DNA from: Acidimangrovimonas sediminis
GTDB lineage: Bacteria; Pseudomonadota; Alphaproteobacteria; Rhodobacterales; Rhodobacteraceae
Length of the DNA stretch: 64,000 nucleotides
NCBI RefSeq assembly: GCF_002871005.1
Contig: NZ_PHSN01000012.1
Coordinates: 62,001-126,000 of the forward strand
Direction of reading: 5' to 3'
Within the stretch, counting starts at the first letter, position 1, and every line of letters starts with the position of its first letter. The notes under the pieces are model-generated. The model ran no database searches. It was not told where the DNA came from and was given only the letters and a program-made list of their open reading frames with translations. The translations under genes were made by a program, and so were the position numbers. Shown one piece after another: positions 15,678 to 25,434 of this stretch.

Positions 15678-16676
15678 ATGACGCGGACCCTGATGAAGGC
15701 GCTGCTCTGCGAGGAACCCGGCAAGCTCAGCGTGGTCGAACGCCCACGCCCCGAGGCGAAACCCGGGCACGTGCGCCTTTCGGTGCGCGCGATCGGGATC
15801 TGCGGCACCGATTACCACATCTTCGGGGGCAACCAGCCCTATCTCGACTATCCCCGCGTGATGGGGCACGAGCTTTCGGCCACCGCGATGGAGCCGTCCG
15901 AGGATGGCCGCATCAAGGAAGGCGACCTTGTCGTGGTGAATCCCTACCTGACCTGCGGCACCTGCCACGCCTGCCGGATCGGCAAGCCGAACTGCTGCGA
16001 GAACATCGCCGTGCTGGGCGTCCATACCGACGGCGGCATGTGCGAGGAGATCGTGGTGCCGCAGGGCAACCTCTACCCCGCCGGCGATCTCGCGCCCAAG
16101 GCCGCGGCGATGGTCGAATTTCTGGCCATCGGCGCGCATGGTGTGCGCCGCTCGGGGCTGACCGAGGGGTCCGACGCGCTGATCGTCGGCGCCGGTCCGA
16201 TCGGGGTGGGCGCCGCGCTCTTCGCCCGCATCGCCGGCGCGAACGTCACGCTGCGCGACACCTCGCCCGACCGGCTGGCGCTGGCCAAGGCGATCGTGCC
16301 CGAGGCCACGATCGAAGAGGTCTCGCAGGCCGGGACCGGCGCCTACGACACGGTGTTCGACGCGACCGGCAACATCAACGCGATGAACACGGGGCTGAAC
16401 GCGGTGGCGCATGGCGGCAACTACGTCCTGCTGTCAGTGGTGAAGGGCGATCTGACCCTTGCCGACCCCGAATTCCACAAGCGCGAGGCGACGCTTCTGG
16501 CCAGCCGCAACGCGCTCAAGGTGGACTTCGAGCACGTGATGGACTGCATGGCCCGCGGGCTGGTGCCGATCGACCGGCTCGGCACCCACAGCACCACGCT
16601 GGACGGCGCGGTGCAGGATCTCGCAGCCTGGGCAGGCGACCGGGGCACCGTGGTCAAGGCCGTGATCGGGCTCTGA
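15678..16676 (+). CDS. Zinc-dependent medium-chain dehydrogenase, probable L-galactonate/L-gulonate 5-dehydrogenase
   Basis: A 332-residue MDR alcohol dehydrogenase. The catalytic zinc site is GICGTDYHIFGG plus GHELSATAME, and the structural zinc motif TCGTCHACRIGKPNCC has the four cysteines. The cofactor Rossmann loop is ALIVGAGPIGVGAALFAR. It heads an operon of uxaB-, uxaA- and kdgK-like genes. In that setting an LgoD-type oxidation of L-galactonate to D-tagaturonate would feed the next enzyme. ATG 15678 has GGAGG five bases upstream; ATG 15666 precedes that SD and is less likely. Enzyme class is sure, the substrate inferred. Confidence 0.8.
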   Translation: MTRTLMKALLCEEPGKLSVVERPRPEAKPGHVRLSVRAIGICGTDYHIFGGNQPYLDYPRVMGHELSATAMEPSEDGRIKEGDLVVVNPYLTCGTCHACRIGKPNCCENIAVLGVHTDGGMCEEIVVPQGNLYPAGDLAPKAAAMVEFLAIGAHGVRRSGLTEGSDALIVGAGPIGVGAALFARIAGANVTLRDTSPDRLALAKAIVPEATIEEVSQAGTGAYDTVFDATGNINAMNTGLNAVAHGGNYVLLSVVKGDLTLADPEFHKREATLLASRNALKVDFEHVMDCMARGLVPIDRLGTHSTTLDGAVQDLAAWAGDRGTVVKAVIGL

Positions 16677-16679
16677 GCG

Positions 16680-17783
16680 ATGGCCGCCCCCCGCACCCCT
16701 ATCGTCCAGTTCGGCACCTCGCGCTTCCTGCAGGCCCATGCCGATCTGTTCCTGTCAGAGGGCAGCCCCCGGCGCGCAATCACCGTCGTGCAAAGTTCGG
16801 GCGATCCGGCGCGGGCGGGGCGGCTGGCGGCGCTGGCGGCGCCGGGCGGCTACCCGGTGCGGATCCGCGGAATCGAGAACGGCCGGGTCGTCGACGAGGA
16901 ACGCCGCGTGACCAGCGTCGCGCGCACCCTCTCGACCGCCTCCGACTGGGCCGAACTGTCGCGGGTCGTCACCGACGAGGCCGAGGCGATCCTGTCGAAC
17001 ACCGGCGACAGCGGGTATGAACCGCGCCCCGCCGACACCGACGCCGCGCCCTCGCAGGGGCAAAGCTATCCGGCCAAGCTTTACCACCTGCTGGCGGCAA
17101 GGCAGCGTGCGGGGCGCGACCCGCTCACCATTTTCCCGATGGAGCTGGTGCCCGACAATGGCACCGTGCTGAGGACCCGGGTGCTGGAGATCGCGGCCGC
17201 GCAAGGCGCGGGTCCCGCGCTGACCGGCTGGCTGCAACGCTGCCTCTGGGTCAACAGCCTGGTGGACCGCATCGTCTCCGAGCCGATCGACCCGGTGGGC
17301 GCGGTGGCCGAGCCCTACGCGCTCTGGGCGATCGAGGCGCAGCCGGGGCTTGCGGCCCCTGTGGATCACCCCGCGGTGCAGGTCGTCGCGCGGCTGGAAA
17401 CGATCGAACGTCTGAAACTGCACATCCTGAACCTCGGCCATACCGCGCTTGCCGCGTTCTGGCGCGAGGGGGGCGCGGCCCCGGGCGCCATCGTGCGCGA
17501 CCTCGTTGCCGGACCCGAGGGCGACCGGCTGCGCGCCGTGATGGAGGCCGAGGTGATGCCCGGTTTCGCCGCGCGCGGCATGGAGGACATGGCCCGCGCC
17601 TACCTGGCCACGACGCTTGAGCGGTTCGCCAATCCCTTCCTCGATCACCGCATCGCCGACATCGCCCAGAACCACCCCCAGAAGATCGAACGCCGGATCG
17701 CGGCCTTCCTGACCTGGGTGCGCGACGTGGCCCCCGGCCACCCTGCCCCGGTCCTCGACGCGATCGTCGCGAAAGGAGCGTAA
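16680..17783 (+). CDS. uxaB: Tagaturonate (altronate) reductase, short mannitol-dehydrogenase family
   Basis: The 367-residue protein begins with PIVQFGTSRFLQAHADLFL, the UxaB-like N terminus. It has TGYEP-like SGYEPRPAD, SYPAKLYHLLAARQ, FPMELVPDNG and the C-terminal catalytic helix region IERLKLHILNLGHTALAAF (Lys and His-containing). It would reduce D-tagaturonate to D-altronate with NADH. It is about 110 residues shorter than E. coli UxaB, as are some other UxaB-like proteins I recall. Three bases separate it from the upstream dehydrogenase. Confidence 0.8.
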   Translation: MAAPRTPIVQFGTSRFLQAHADLFLSEGSPRRAITVVQSSGDPARAGRLAALAAPGGYPVRIRGIENGRVVDEERRVTSVARTLSTASDWAELSRVVTDEAEAILSNTGDSGYEPRPADTDAAPSQGQSYPAKLYHLLAARQRAGRDPLTIFPMELVPDNGTVLRTRVLEIAAAQGAGPALTGWLQRCLWVNSLVDRIVSEPIDPVGAVAEPYALWAIEAQPGLAAPVDHPAVQVVARLETIERLKLHILNLGHTALAAFWREGGAAPGAIVRDLVAGPEGDRLRAVMEAEVMPGFAARGMEDMARAYLATTLERFANPFLDHRIADIAQNHPQKIERRIAAFLTWVRDVAPGHPAPVLDAIVAKGA

Positions 17784-17787
17784 GCGC

Positions 17788-19284
17788 ATGTCCAAGCCAT
17801 CCCTGATGATCCTCGACCCGTCCGATACGGTCGCGGTCGCGCTGTCCGACATGGCCGCGGGCGAGACCCGCGACGGCCTGACCGCGCTGGAGGCGATCCC
17901 GCGCGGGCACAAGATCGCCCGCCGTGCCATGAAGGCGGGCGAACCGGTGGTGAAATACGGACAGATCATGGCGGTCGCCTCGGCCGACATCGCCCTGGGT
18001 GCCCATGTCCACGTGCAGAACTGCGCCCTGCCGGAAGGGCATTCCGATCAGGCCGCGATCAAGGGGGATCGCCCCGCGGCCCCGACCCGCACCACCTTCA
18101 TGGGCTTCGCGCGCCCCGACGGGCGGGTCGGCACCCGCAACTTCATCGGGGTGATCGCCTCGGTCAACTGTTCCACCACCGTCTGCGATGCGATCGCGGC
18201 CGAGGCGAACCGGACCCTGCTGCCGAAATATCCCAACATCGACGGCTTCGCCCCGATCGTGCACGATCAGGGCTGCGGCATGGCGAACCAGGGCGAGGGC
18301 TTCGATGCGCTGGTGCGCACGCTCAAGGGATACCGCGACCATCCCAATTTCGGCGGCGTGCTGATCGTCGGGCTTGGATGCGAGGTCAACCAGCTCACGC
18401 TCTACAAGCCCACCGACTGGACCCGCGAGCGGTTCAAGACGTTCAACATCCAGGAGGTCGGCGGATCGCGCTCGGCGGTGAAGCGGGCGCTGGAACTGCT
18501 CGATCCGATCGCCGCGCTGGCCAATGGCGACACGCGCAGCGAACAGCCGGTGTCGAAGCTGGTCCTGGGGATGCAATGCGGCGGCTCCGATGGCTTTTCG
18601 GGGATCACCGCAAATCCCGCGCTCGGCGTGGCTTCGGACATGCTGGTCGCGGCGGGCGGCACCTCGATCCTGTCGGAAACGCCCGAGATCTTCGGCGCCG
18701 AGCACCTGCTGATCGCCCGTGCCGAACCCGAGACCGGCGCGCGCATCGCCGCGATGATCGACTGGTGGCGCGACTATGCCGCGCGCAACGGCGCCTCGCT
18801 CGACAACAACCCGAGCCCCGGCAACAAGAAGGGCGGCCTGACCACTATCCTCGAGAAATCTCTGGGCGCGGTGGCCAAGGGCGGGCTGTCGCCGGTGTCG
18901 GGCGCCTATGCCTATGCCGAGGCGATCGACCGGCCCGGCTTCGTCTACATGGACAGCCCCGGATACGACCCGGTCGCGGCGACCGGGCAGGTCGCGTCCG
19001 GCGCCAACCTGATCGCCTTCACCACCGGCCGCGGGTCGTGCTTCGGCGCCAAGCCCACCCCCTCGATCAAGCTTGCCTCGAACAGCGACCTCGCGCGTTC
19101 CATGCCCGAGGATATCGATCTCGACTGCGGCGGCGTGGTCGAGGCGGGCACACCGCTGGCCGAGATGGGGCAGCGGATCTACGACCTTCTGCTCGACGTG
19201 GCTTCGGGCCGGCACACCGCCTCCGAGGAATTCGGCTACGGCGACAACGAATTCGTGCCGTGGAAGATCGGGGCGGTGCTGTGA
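17788..19284 (+). CDS. uxaA: Altronate dehydratase
   Basis: The 498-residue full-length UxaA carries an N-terminal SAF domain (about 1-95, with HKIARRAMKAGEPVVKYGQIM) and the C-terminal dehydratase domain. Landmarks are GFARPDGRVGTRNFIGVI, CSTTVCDAI-like SVNCSTTVCDAIAAE, HDQGCGMANQGEG, GLGCEVNQ, MQCGGSDGFSGITANPALG, ETPEIFGAEHLL, NPSPGNKKGGLTTILEKSLG and TTGRGSCFGAKPTPSIKLASN. Cysteines in these loops match the iron-dependent family. It converts D-altronate to 2-keto-3-deoxygluconate. SD AAAGGAG is near ATG 17788 and the stop overlaps kdgK. Confidence 0.93.
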   Translation: MSKPSLMILDPSDTVAVALSDMAAGETRDGLTALEAIPRGHKIARRAMKAGEPVVKYGQIMAVASADIALGAHVHVQNCALPEGHSDQAAIKGDRPAAPTRTTFMGFARPDGRVGTRNFIGVIASVNCSTTVCDAIAAEANRTLLPKYPNIDGFAPIVHDQGCGMANQGEGFDALVRTLKGYRDHPNFGGVLIVGLGCEVNQLTLYKPTDWTRERFKTFNIQEVGGSRSAVKRALELLDPIAALANGDTRSEQPVSKLVLGMQCGGSDGFSGITANPALGVASDMLVAAGGTSILSETPEIFGAEHLLIARAEPETGARIAAMIDWWRDYAARNGASLDNNPSPGNKKGGLTTILEKSLGAVAKGGLSPVSGAYAYAEAIDRPGFVYMDSPGYDPVAATGQVASGANLIAFTTGRGSCFGAKPTPSIKLASNSDLARSMPEDIDLDCGGVVEAGTPLAEMGQRIYDLLLDVASGRHTASEEFGYGDNEFVPWKIGAVL

Positions 19285-20174
19285 CCGGCGGCCTTCTCGC
19301 CATCGGCGAATGCATGATCGAGCTGTCGGGCGGCGAGAATGCGCTTTACCGGCAGGGGTTTGCCGGCGACACGCTGAACACCGCGTGGCACGCGCGGCGG
19401 CACCTGCCCGACGGGATTCCGGTGGGCTACTTCACCGCCCTCGGCACCGATACGATGTCGGCCCGGATGCGGGAGTTCCTGAATGCCGGGGGTATCGGCA
19501 CCGACCGCATCGTGACCGTGGCCGACCGCCGGCCCGGCCTCTACATGATCGAGCAGAAGGACGGCGACCGCCATTTCACCTACTGGCGCGACCGCTCCGC
19601 CGCCCGCCTGATGGCCGAGGACGAGGACGTCCTGCGCGCCGCCTTCGCGGGTCAGGCGATGCTCTATTTCTCGGGCATCACGCTGGCGATCCTGTCGTCC
19701 GACGCGCGCGCGCGGCTGCACGCGGCGCTCGGGGCCGCGAAGGCGGAGGGGGCGCGGCTGGCCTTCGATCCGAACATCCGCCCGGCGCTCTGGGAAGACG
19801 CGGCGGTGATGCGGCGGGTGATCGAGGGCGCCGCAGCGCTGAGCGATATCGTCCTGCCCAGCTTCGACGACGAGGCGGTGCATTTCGGCGACGCGGATCC
19901 GCAGGCCACCTGCCGCCGCTATGCCGCAGCGGGCGCGGCCGAGATCGTGGTCAAGGACGGGCCGAAGCCCGTAACCCTCTGGCAGGAGGGCGAGATCGCC
20001 ATATTCGACGTGCCGCCGCTGGCCCGGGTGGTGGATGCGACCGGCGCGGGCGACGGCTTCAACGGCGGCTACCTCGCGGCGCGGATGTCGGGCGTTGCCG
20101 CGTCCGGGGCGGTCGCGCAGGCGACCCGGGTCTCGGCCGGGGTGCTGGGCCACCACGGCGCGATCCCGTCCTGA
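19281..20174 (+). CDS. kdgK: 2-keto-3-deoxygluconate kinase, PfkB family
   Basis: The 297-residue PfkB kinase starts GGLLAIGECMIELSG, and the KDGK-like GFAGDTLNTAWHARR and YFTALGTDTMSARM follow. IEQKDGDRHFTYWRDRSAAR is characteristic of KdgK. The catalytic loop VVDATGAGDGFNGGYLAA carries the base Asp. The product KDPG would go to an Entner-Doudoroff aldolase, which is not in the window. The GTG start at 19281 overlaps the uxaA stop (GTGA). Confidence 0.9.
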   Translation: MTGGLLAIGECMIELSGGENALYRQGFAGDTLNTAWHARRHLPDGIPVGYFTALGTDTMSARMREFLNAGGIGTDRIVTVADRRPGLYMIEQKDGDRHFTYWRDRSAARLMAEDEDVLRAAFAGQAMLYFSGITLAILSSDARARLHAALGAAKAEGARLAFDPNIRPALWEDAAVMRRVIEGAAALSDIVLPSFDDEAVHFGDADPQATCRRYAAAGAAEIVVKDGPKPVTLWQEGEIAIFDVPPLARVVDATGAGDGFNGGYLAARMSGVAASGAVAQATRVSAGVLGHHGAIPS

Positions 20175-20252
20175 GACACCCCACGCGGCGCGCGGGTTGC
20201 GGTAACGCGCACCCGCTCCTGCGGCACCTGACAGGCCTGCCCCGGCAATGCC

Positions 20253-22199
20253 TCAGGGGCGCGACCGGTCCACGGTGTCGACGGCCGGCAGCTTCAGCGG
20301 GCTGACCTTGCCGCCGGAGCCGAGGCAGGCGGCGATCTGGTCCGCCTCGAGGATCTCGTGGCGTTCCAGTTCCTGCACTAGGTGCAGCACCTGCGGGCGG
20401 TGATCGGCGATGATCCGCGCGGCCGTCGCGTCGGCCTCCTTCAGCAGCGCGATCACCGCCGCATCGACCCGGGCGGCGGTGCCGTCGGCATGGGCGCGGG
20501 GCTGGGCGATGGATTGGCCGAGGAAGGGGTGATCTTCGCTCTGACGGAGGTCGATCGGGCCAAGGCCCTCATCCATGCCCCAGCGCGCCACCATCGAACG
20601 CGCCAATGCCGTCGCGCGCTTGATGTCGTCGTCGGCACCGGAACTGACCGTACCGGTCAGCGCCTTCTCGGCCGCGCGACCCGCCAGCAGGATGACGAGC
20701 TGGCCGTGCAGATAATCCTCGGCCAGGGTGTGGCGCTCCTCCGTCTCCAGCATGTGTGTACCGCCAAGGGCCCGACCGCGCGGGATGATCGTCACCTTGT
20801 AAAGCGGATCTGCCCCCGGCGTGTAGAAGGCCGCGGCGGTATGGCCCGCCTCGTGCACCGCAAGGCGATGCTTCTCGTCGGGCTGGATCGCAAGGGTGCG
20901 GACCGTGCCCATCATCACCTTGTCGCGGGCCTCCTCGAGGTCTGCCGCGGTGACGGTCGCGGCATCGCGCCGCGCCGCCGCGATCGCGGCTTCGTTCAGC
21001 AGGTTCTTCAGATCCGCGCCGGAAAACCCCGGCGTTCCGGCCGCGATCGTGTCGAGGTCGGCGGGATCGCCGATCGGCAGCTTGCGGGCATGAATGCCCA
21101 GGATCGCCCGCCTTGCCGTCTTGTCGGGCAGGTTCAGCTCGACATGCCGGTCGAACCGGCCCGGACGCAGGAGCGCGGGATCGAGCACGTCGGGGCGGTT
21201 GGTCGCGGCCAGCACCACCACGGCGGCCTTGTCGTCGAAACCGTCGAGTTCGGCGAGGATCTGGTTGAGCGTCTGCTCGCGCTCGTCATGCCCGCCGCCA
21301 AGGCCGGTGCCCCGGGTCCGGCCGATGCTGTCGAGCTCGTCGATGAAGACGACGGAGGGGGCGGCCTTGCGCGCCGCCTCGAACATCCGCCGCACCCGGC
21401 CCGCGCCGACCCCCACGAAGACCTCGATGAACTCCGACCCCGAGGTCGAGAAGAAGGGCACGTCGGCCTCTCCCGCCAGCGCCTTGGCCAGAAGCGTCTT
21501 GCCGGTGCCGGGCGGGCCCATCAGAAGCACGCCGTGCGGAACCTCGGCGCCCACCTTGTGGAACCTCTCGGGCTCGCGCAGGAACTCGACCAGCTCGGCG
21601 ACCTCCTTCTTGGCCTGGTCCTGCCCCGCAACGTCGTCGAATGTGATGCGGCTCTTCTGTTCGGTGGGCTTCGAGAACCGGCCACGGAACAGCTCTCCCA
21701 TCCCGCCGGGGCCCAAGCCCCCGCCCATCTGGCCAAGCATCCGGCGCTGAAACCAGATGTAGAAGCCGATCAGCACGATCCACGGCAGCAGAAAGGCCAG
21801 GTACGAGGTGCCCGAGGGCGCCCGGGCCGTGATCGTCACGTTCTTCTGTTCCAGCAGTGGCAACAGCTCGGGGTCGCCCTGCTCGGGCGTCACGGCACGA
21901 TAGGCGGTGGGGGCCTCGCCCGCCGTGCTTCCGCCAGCCGGGGCGGGCGCGGCCCCGGAGGCGTCGCGCGGCGTCACGGTGATGCTGTGGTCGGACAGTT
22001 CGGCCGCGCCGACCGTGCCTTGCCGGATCATCTGCTTGACCTGGCTGTAGGGCACCGTCTGCACCCCCCCCGATCCGGAGGGCACCATGAGAAGCGCGGC
22101 CAGGACCCCGATCATGACCAGCCAGAGCAGGTTGAAGGGGCTGGTCCAGAACGGCGGCTGATCGTCGGATCCCGGGGCGGGGGGCTTGGGCTGGGTCAT
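20253..22199 (-). CDS. ftsH: FtsH-type ATP-dependent zinc metalloprotease (paralogue-like)
   Basis: The 648-residue membrane-anchored AAA+ protease has a first TM helix at about 21-41 and a small periplasmic domain containing a Pro/Ala/Gly/Thr-rich stretch. The second TM is near 130-150 ([18 protein letters not shown]). AAA motifs are [19 protein letters not shown] and the [21 protein letters not shown]. The protease has HEAGH zinc ligands and the downstream acidic ligand in [15 protein letters not shown] 22199 follows AAAGGAC; the 21-codon upstream extension lacks an SD. Neighbours are not the usual tilS/folP of housekeeping ftsH. Together with the divergent basic sequence, this suggests a second, stress-related FtsH; that last point is inference. 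Confidence 0.92.
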   Translation of the reverse strand: MTQPKPPAPGSDDQPPFWTSPFNLLWLVMIGVLAALLMVPSGSGGVQTVPYSQVKQMIRQGTVGAAELSDHSITVTPRDASGAAPAPAGGSTAGEAPTAYRAVTPEQGDPELLPLLEQKNVTITARAPSGTSYLAFLLPWIVLIGFYIWFQRRMLGQMGGGLGPGGMGELFRGRFSKPTEQKSRITFDDVAGQDQAKKEVAELVEFLREPERFHKVGAEVPHGVLLMGPPGTGKTLLAKALAGEADVPFFSTSGSEFIEVFVGVGAGRVRRMFEAARKAAPSVVFIDELDSIGRTRGTGLGGGHDEREQTLNQILAELDGFDDKAAVVVLAATNRPDVLDPALLRPGRFDRHVELNLPDKTARRAILGIHARKLPIGDPADLDTIAAGTPGFSGADLKNLLNEAAIAAARRDAATVTAADLEEARDKVMMGTVRTLAIQPDEKHRLAVHEAGHTAAAFYTPGADPLYKVTIIPRGRALGGTHMLETEERHTLAEDYLHGQLVILLAGRAAEKALTGTVSSGADDDIKRATALARSMVARWGMDEGLGPIDLRQSEDHPFLGQSIAQPRAHADGTAARVDAAVIALLKEADATAARIIADHRPQVLHLVQELERHEILEADQIAACLGSGGKVSPLKLPAVDTVDRSRP

Positions 22200-22297
22200 G
22201 GGATGTCCTTTCGCCCGGCCACCATGGCCCGAAACCGCGCGCAGGTCGTTGACATGGGTCAAGGGCGCGCGCGGCCGGGTCGGCGAATACTCGCCCC

Positions 22298-23875
22298 ATG
22301 ATCATGGGCGCGATTCACGCCCTCGGTGGGGTCGGGTTGTTCCTTCTGGGGATGATCTGGCTGACCGAGGGGCTTCAGGCCCTGGCGGGGCGCACGCTTC
22401 GCCGGGCGCTTGCGCGTTTCACCGGCACGCCGCTGAGCGGGGCGATCACCGGCGCGGCCGCGACGGCGCTGGTGCAATCGTCGAGCGCGAGCACCGTCAC
22501 CGCCGTGGGCTTCGTCAGCGCGGGGCTGCTGAGCTTTCCACAAGCCCTCGGCATCATCTTCGGCGCCAACGTAGGCACCACGATCACCGGCTGGCTTGCC
22601 GCGATCCTGGGCTTCAAGCTCGACCTCGGGCAGATCACCCTGCCGCTCGTCTTCGTCGGCGCGCTTGCCCGCCTCTTCGGCGGCGCGCGGTTGCAGATGG
22701 CCGGCACCGCCCTGGCCGGGTTCGCGCTTATCTTCCTTGGCATCGACGTGCTGAAATCGGGGCTTTCGGGCCTCGAAGGGGTGCTGACCCCCGCCAGTTT
22801 TCCGCATGACACCCTGACGGGACGGCTGGGGCTGATCCTCGCCGGGACCTGCATCACACTGATCACCCAATCCTCCAGCGCCGGGGTGACAACCGCGCTG
22901 GCCCTGGTCGGCGCCGGGGTGATCAACCTGCCACAGGCGATGGCGCTGGTGATCGGCATGGACGTGGGCACCACCGGAACGGCCGCGCTGGCGACGCTGG
23001 GTGGATCGACCGCGGCGCGGCGCACCGGGTTGTCGCACGTGATCTACAACTGCCTGACAGGCGTGATGGCCTTCCTGCTGCTCGGTCCGGCGGGCAGCCT
23101 CGCCGGGCCGGGGGGCCTGCATCTCGACAGCCAGATCGCCCTTGTCGCGTTCCACTCGGGGTTCAACCTTCTCGGGGTCGTGCTAATCCTGCCGTTCGCC
23201 GGCGCCTTTGCCCATCTCGTGATGCTGATCGTGCCGGAACGCGGGCTGACGCTGACCCGCCGGCTGGGCCGCGAGATGCTGGGCGATCCCCGCGCGGCCA
23301 CAGATGCCGCGATCGCCACCCTCGCGGCGATCGCCGAGGCGCAGTCCGGCCTGTTGTCCCGGCGCCTGCACCGCCCCGACGCCCCGCGCGAGGACCGGGA
23401 CGCCCTGCGCACCATCCGCGCCGCCCTCTCGGAGCTCGACAGTTTCGTCGAGGAGATCCCCCGCCCCGGCGCCGGGGCGGCCGAAAGCGCCCGCCTCGCC
23501 TCCGTCCTGCACGGGATCGACCACAGCCGGCGGCTGCACTTCCGCCTGCTGCAGCAAGACCGCATCGCCACCCTGTCCGCCGACAGGCATCTGCGCCGGT
23601 TCGCCGGGCTGCTGGCCGCGCTGTCGGCGGAGGCCGGGGCCGCGCACGACCCGGCAATGCAGGAGCGCCGCTTCAACCGGGTCAGGCGGCTGCTGAGGAA
23701 ATACCGCGAAAGCTATCGCAGCCGCATCGTGACCGACGCCACCGAGGGCCGGATCCCGGCGGATGAGCTTGGCCAGCGGCTCGATGCCGTGCGCTGGCTT
23801 CACCGCGTCACCTATCACCTCTGGCGGATCGAGCATCACCTGGCCCTCGCCACCCCCGATCCTGGCCCGGCCTAG
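22298..23875 (+). CDS. Na+/phosphate cotransporter family protein with PhoU-like C domain
   Basis: The 525-residue protein has two NaPi repeats. The first contains LVQSSSASTVTAVGFVSAG and FGANVGTTITGWLAA. The second contains LITQSSSAGVTTALALVGAGVI and VIGMDVGTTGTAALATLGG; the paired QSSS motifs are diagnostic. After about residue 330 a soluble helical region rich in Arg resembles the PhoU-like tail. It is probably a phosphate permease or regulator-linked transporter. ATG 22298 has no visible SD and lies 98 bases from the divergent ftsH start, so a leaderless or weakly translated message is possible; an in-frame ATG at 22304 is an alternative. Confidence 0.88.
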   Translation: MIMGAIHALGGVGLFLLGMIWLTEGLQALAGRTLRRALARFTGTPLSGAITGAAATALVQSSSASTVTAVGFVSAGLLSFPQALGIIFGANVGTTITGWLAAILGFKLDLGQITLPLVFVGALARLFGGARLQMAGTALAGFALIFLGIDVLKSGLSGLEGVLTPASFPHDTLTGRLGLILAGTCITLITQSSSAGVTTALALVGAGVINLPQAMALVIGMDVGTTGTAALATLGGSTAARRTGLSHVIYNCLTGVMAFLLLGPAGSLAGPGGLHLDSQIALVAFHSGFNLLGVVLILPFAGAFAHLVMLIVPERGLTLTRRLGREMLGDPRAATDAAIATLAAIAEAQSGLLSRRLHRPDAPREDRDALRTIRAALSELDSFVEEIPRPGAGAAESARLASVLHGIDHSRRLHFRLLQQDRIATLSADRHLRRFAGLLAALSAEAGAAHDPAMQERRFNRVRRLLRKYRESYRSRIVTDATEGRIPADELGQRLDAVRWLHRVTYHLWRIEHHLALATPDPGPA

Positions 23876-23931
23876 GAATGCGCGCGCCCGGATGGCCCGT
23901 GGACGGATCTGCAAGCGGGGCGGGGGCCGGT

Positions 23932-25014
23932 TCAGGGGGCGGGGGCCGGCCCCGGCGCACCGATGCCGGTCGACCGCAGAAACGGCAGTACCTCGCGCCG
24001 CCAGACCTCGCCATGGAAGAGCGAGAAGTGCCCGGCCTCCGGCACCACCAGGCCGTGCCGCGCACCCGCGGGCAAGGCAGGGCAGAGCGCCTGCGCCGCC
24101 ACGGTCTGGCCCGGCGCCGCGATGTCGTCGGCGCCGCCCTCTACCGTCGTCAGGACCGTGCGGCGGATCACGCCGGGGTCGATCGTCCGGCCCTCGAACG
24201 TCAGTGCCCCGCGCGGCAACAGGCGGCGCAGGAAGACGGCGTCGATGTTCTCGGCGAAATGGCGGGCGTCGACATCCATGATCGAGGTGTAGAGGTCGAG
24301 GAAGGGAAAACGCGCCGGGTCGGCCCCGTCGTCGCGCGCAAGCTTGCGCGCGAGTTCCGTATCCGCCTCGAGCTGACGGCCGAGGTAGGCGTGCAGCGCC
24401 GCAAGCTGGGTGGTGGCGGGATAGACCCAGCGGCCCTGTCCCGCCGGGCCGGGCGGGACCGTCGCGGTCGGCACGATATCGTACCAGTAGCGGCTGTGTG
24501 CCCGGATCAGGTCGACCACCGCCGTCGGGTTCGCCAGCGGGTCGATCGGGGCGGCGACCAGGCTCAGCGCGGCGGGGGCGGCTTCGTCTCGACCCCCGGC
24601 GGCGGCAAGATCGGCCACCGCCGCAAGCGCCGGCACACCGGCCTGGCACAGCGCCACGACCGAGACCCCCGGACCAAGCGCCACGATCGCGCGCCGGATC
24701 GCGGCGATGTTGTCGCCAAGGCCGAAGGTTCCCGCCGCGAGCGGAACGTGCCGGACGTTGGCCCAGTCGATCACGGCGACCGGCGCCTCCTCCAGGAACC
24801 CCAGCACCATGTCGCGCAGAAGCACCGGGAAATGCCCCGACAGCGGCGGCACGATCAGCACCGGCGCCCCCCGCGCACCGCCGGCGGGGCGAAACAGCCG
24901 CAGCCGGTAGAAGGGCGTCCCGTCCAGCTCGGTACGGCCGACTCCGGGCGCAAGCCGGAACCCCCGGTACTCGGGCTGCTCGGCCCCCCTGTAAAGGCAG
25001 GACGGCGGGTCCAT
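23932..25014 (-). CDS. phaZ: Intracellular poly(3-hydroxybutyrate) depolymerase-like hydrolase
   Basis: A 360-residue alpha/beta hydrolase of the intracellular PhaZ type. The family nucleophile box is VVALCQAGVPALAAV, where the cysteine replaces the lipase-box serine (compare CQPSVP in i-PhaZ). The C-terminal Asp/His pair lies in TVEGGADDIAAPGQT and VPEAGHFSLFHGEVWRREVLP. It would release hydroxybutyrate from storage granules. ATG 25014 is preceded by AAGGAGACAGG, which decides the start; in-frame ATGs at 25137 and 25155 would add an Arg-rich leader without an SD. It is convergent with the Na/Pi gene. Confidence 0.8.
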   Translation of the reverse strand: MDPPSCLYRGAEQPEYRGFRLAPGVGRTELDGTPFYRLRLFRPAGGARGAPVLIVPPLSGHFPVLLRDMVLGFLEEAPVAVIDWANVRHVPLAAGTFGLGDNIAAIRRAIVALGPGVSVVALCQAGVPALAAVADLAAAGGRDEAAPAALSLVAAPIDPLANPTAVVDLIRAHSRYWYDIVPTATVPPGPAGQGRWVYPATTQLAALHAYLGRQLEADTELARKLARDDGADPARFPFLDLYTSIMDVDARHFAENIDAVFLRRLLPRGALTFEGRTIDPGVIRRTVLTTVEGGADDIAAPGQTVAAQALCPALPAGARHGLVVPEAGHFSLFHGEVWRREVLPFLRSTGIGAPGPAPAP

Positions 25015-25434
25015 TCCTGTCTCCTTCGCCAGTCTCCTTCGCCAGGCAAGGTACAGGGCCGGGACGACCGCGCCCACCCAGCCATCGCGCAAGGGTCGCG
25101 CGGCCCGCGGCCCCCCGGCATTGACCGCTGTCAACATGGCTTGCGCGGGTGGCATCGGCTGCAAGGGCAACAGGCTCCGGCCGACCCGTTGCGCGCCGTC
25201 AATTCGCCGGCGCCGCGCCTGTGGCATCAAGGGGGTCCACCGGGGTCGCGAACATCCATTCGTGCAGCTCATCCCCAGGGCGATGGGGTCGCATCCCGGA
25301 AACAAGGCGCCGCCTCAGCCTGCCGCCAGCGATGGCGAAGGCATCGAGGTGGCGCCTCCACGCCGTATTCTCGCTTCACGCGGAATGGAGAGGGCGCCGG
25401 CGAGGCGCGATGCGCGGCCCGTCGGCGCCCGTGA
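25015..25434. other. Noncoding gap upstream of phaZ, with a terminator-like stem
   Basis: I see no gene here. A duplicated TCTCCTTCGCCAG lies at the phaZ SD (about 25020-25045). Next to the stop of the binding-protein gene, GGGCGCCG (25392-25399) and CGGCGCCC (25423-25430) form an 8-bp stem with further internal GC pairing. It is a plausible terminator for the leftward ABC operon, although no T-run follows. Confidence 0.45.

Noticed and set aside
25015-25305. Long N-terminal extension of the PHB depolymerase frame
   Set aside because: AAGGAGACAGG directly precedes ATG 25014; the extension is Arg/Pro-rich and without an SD.
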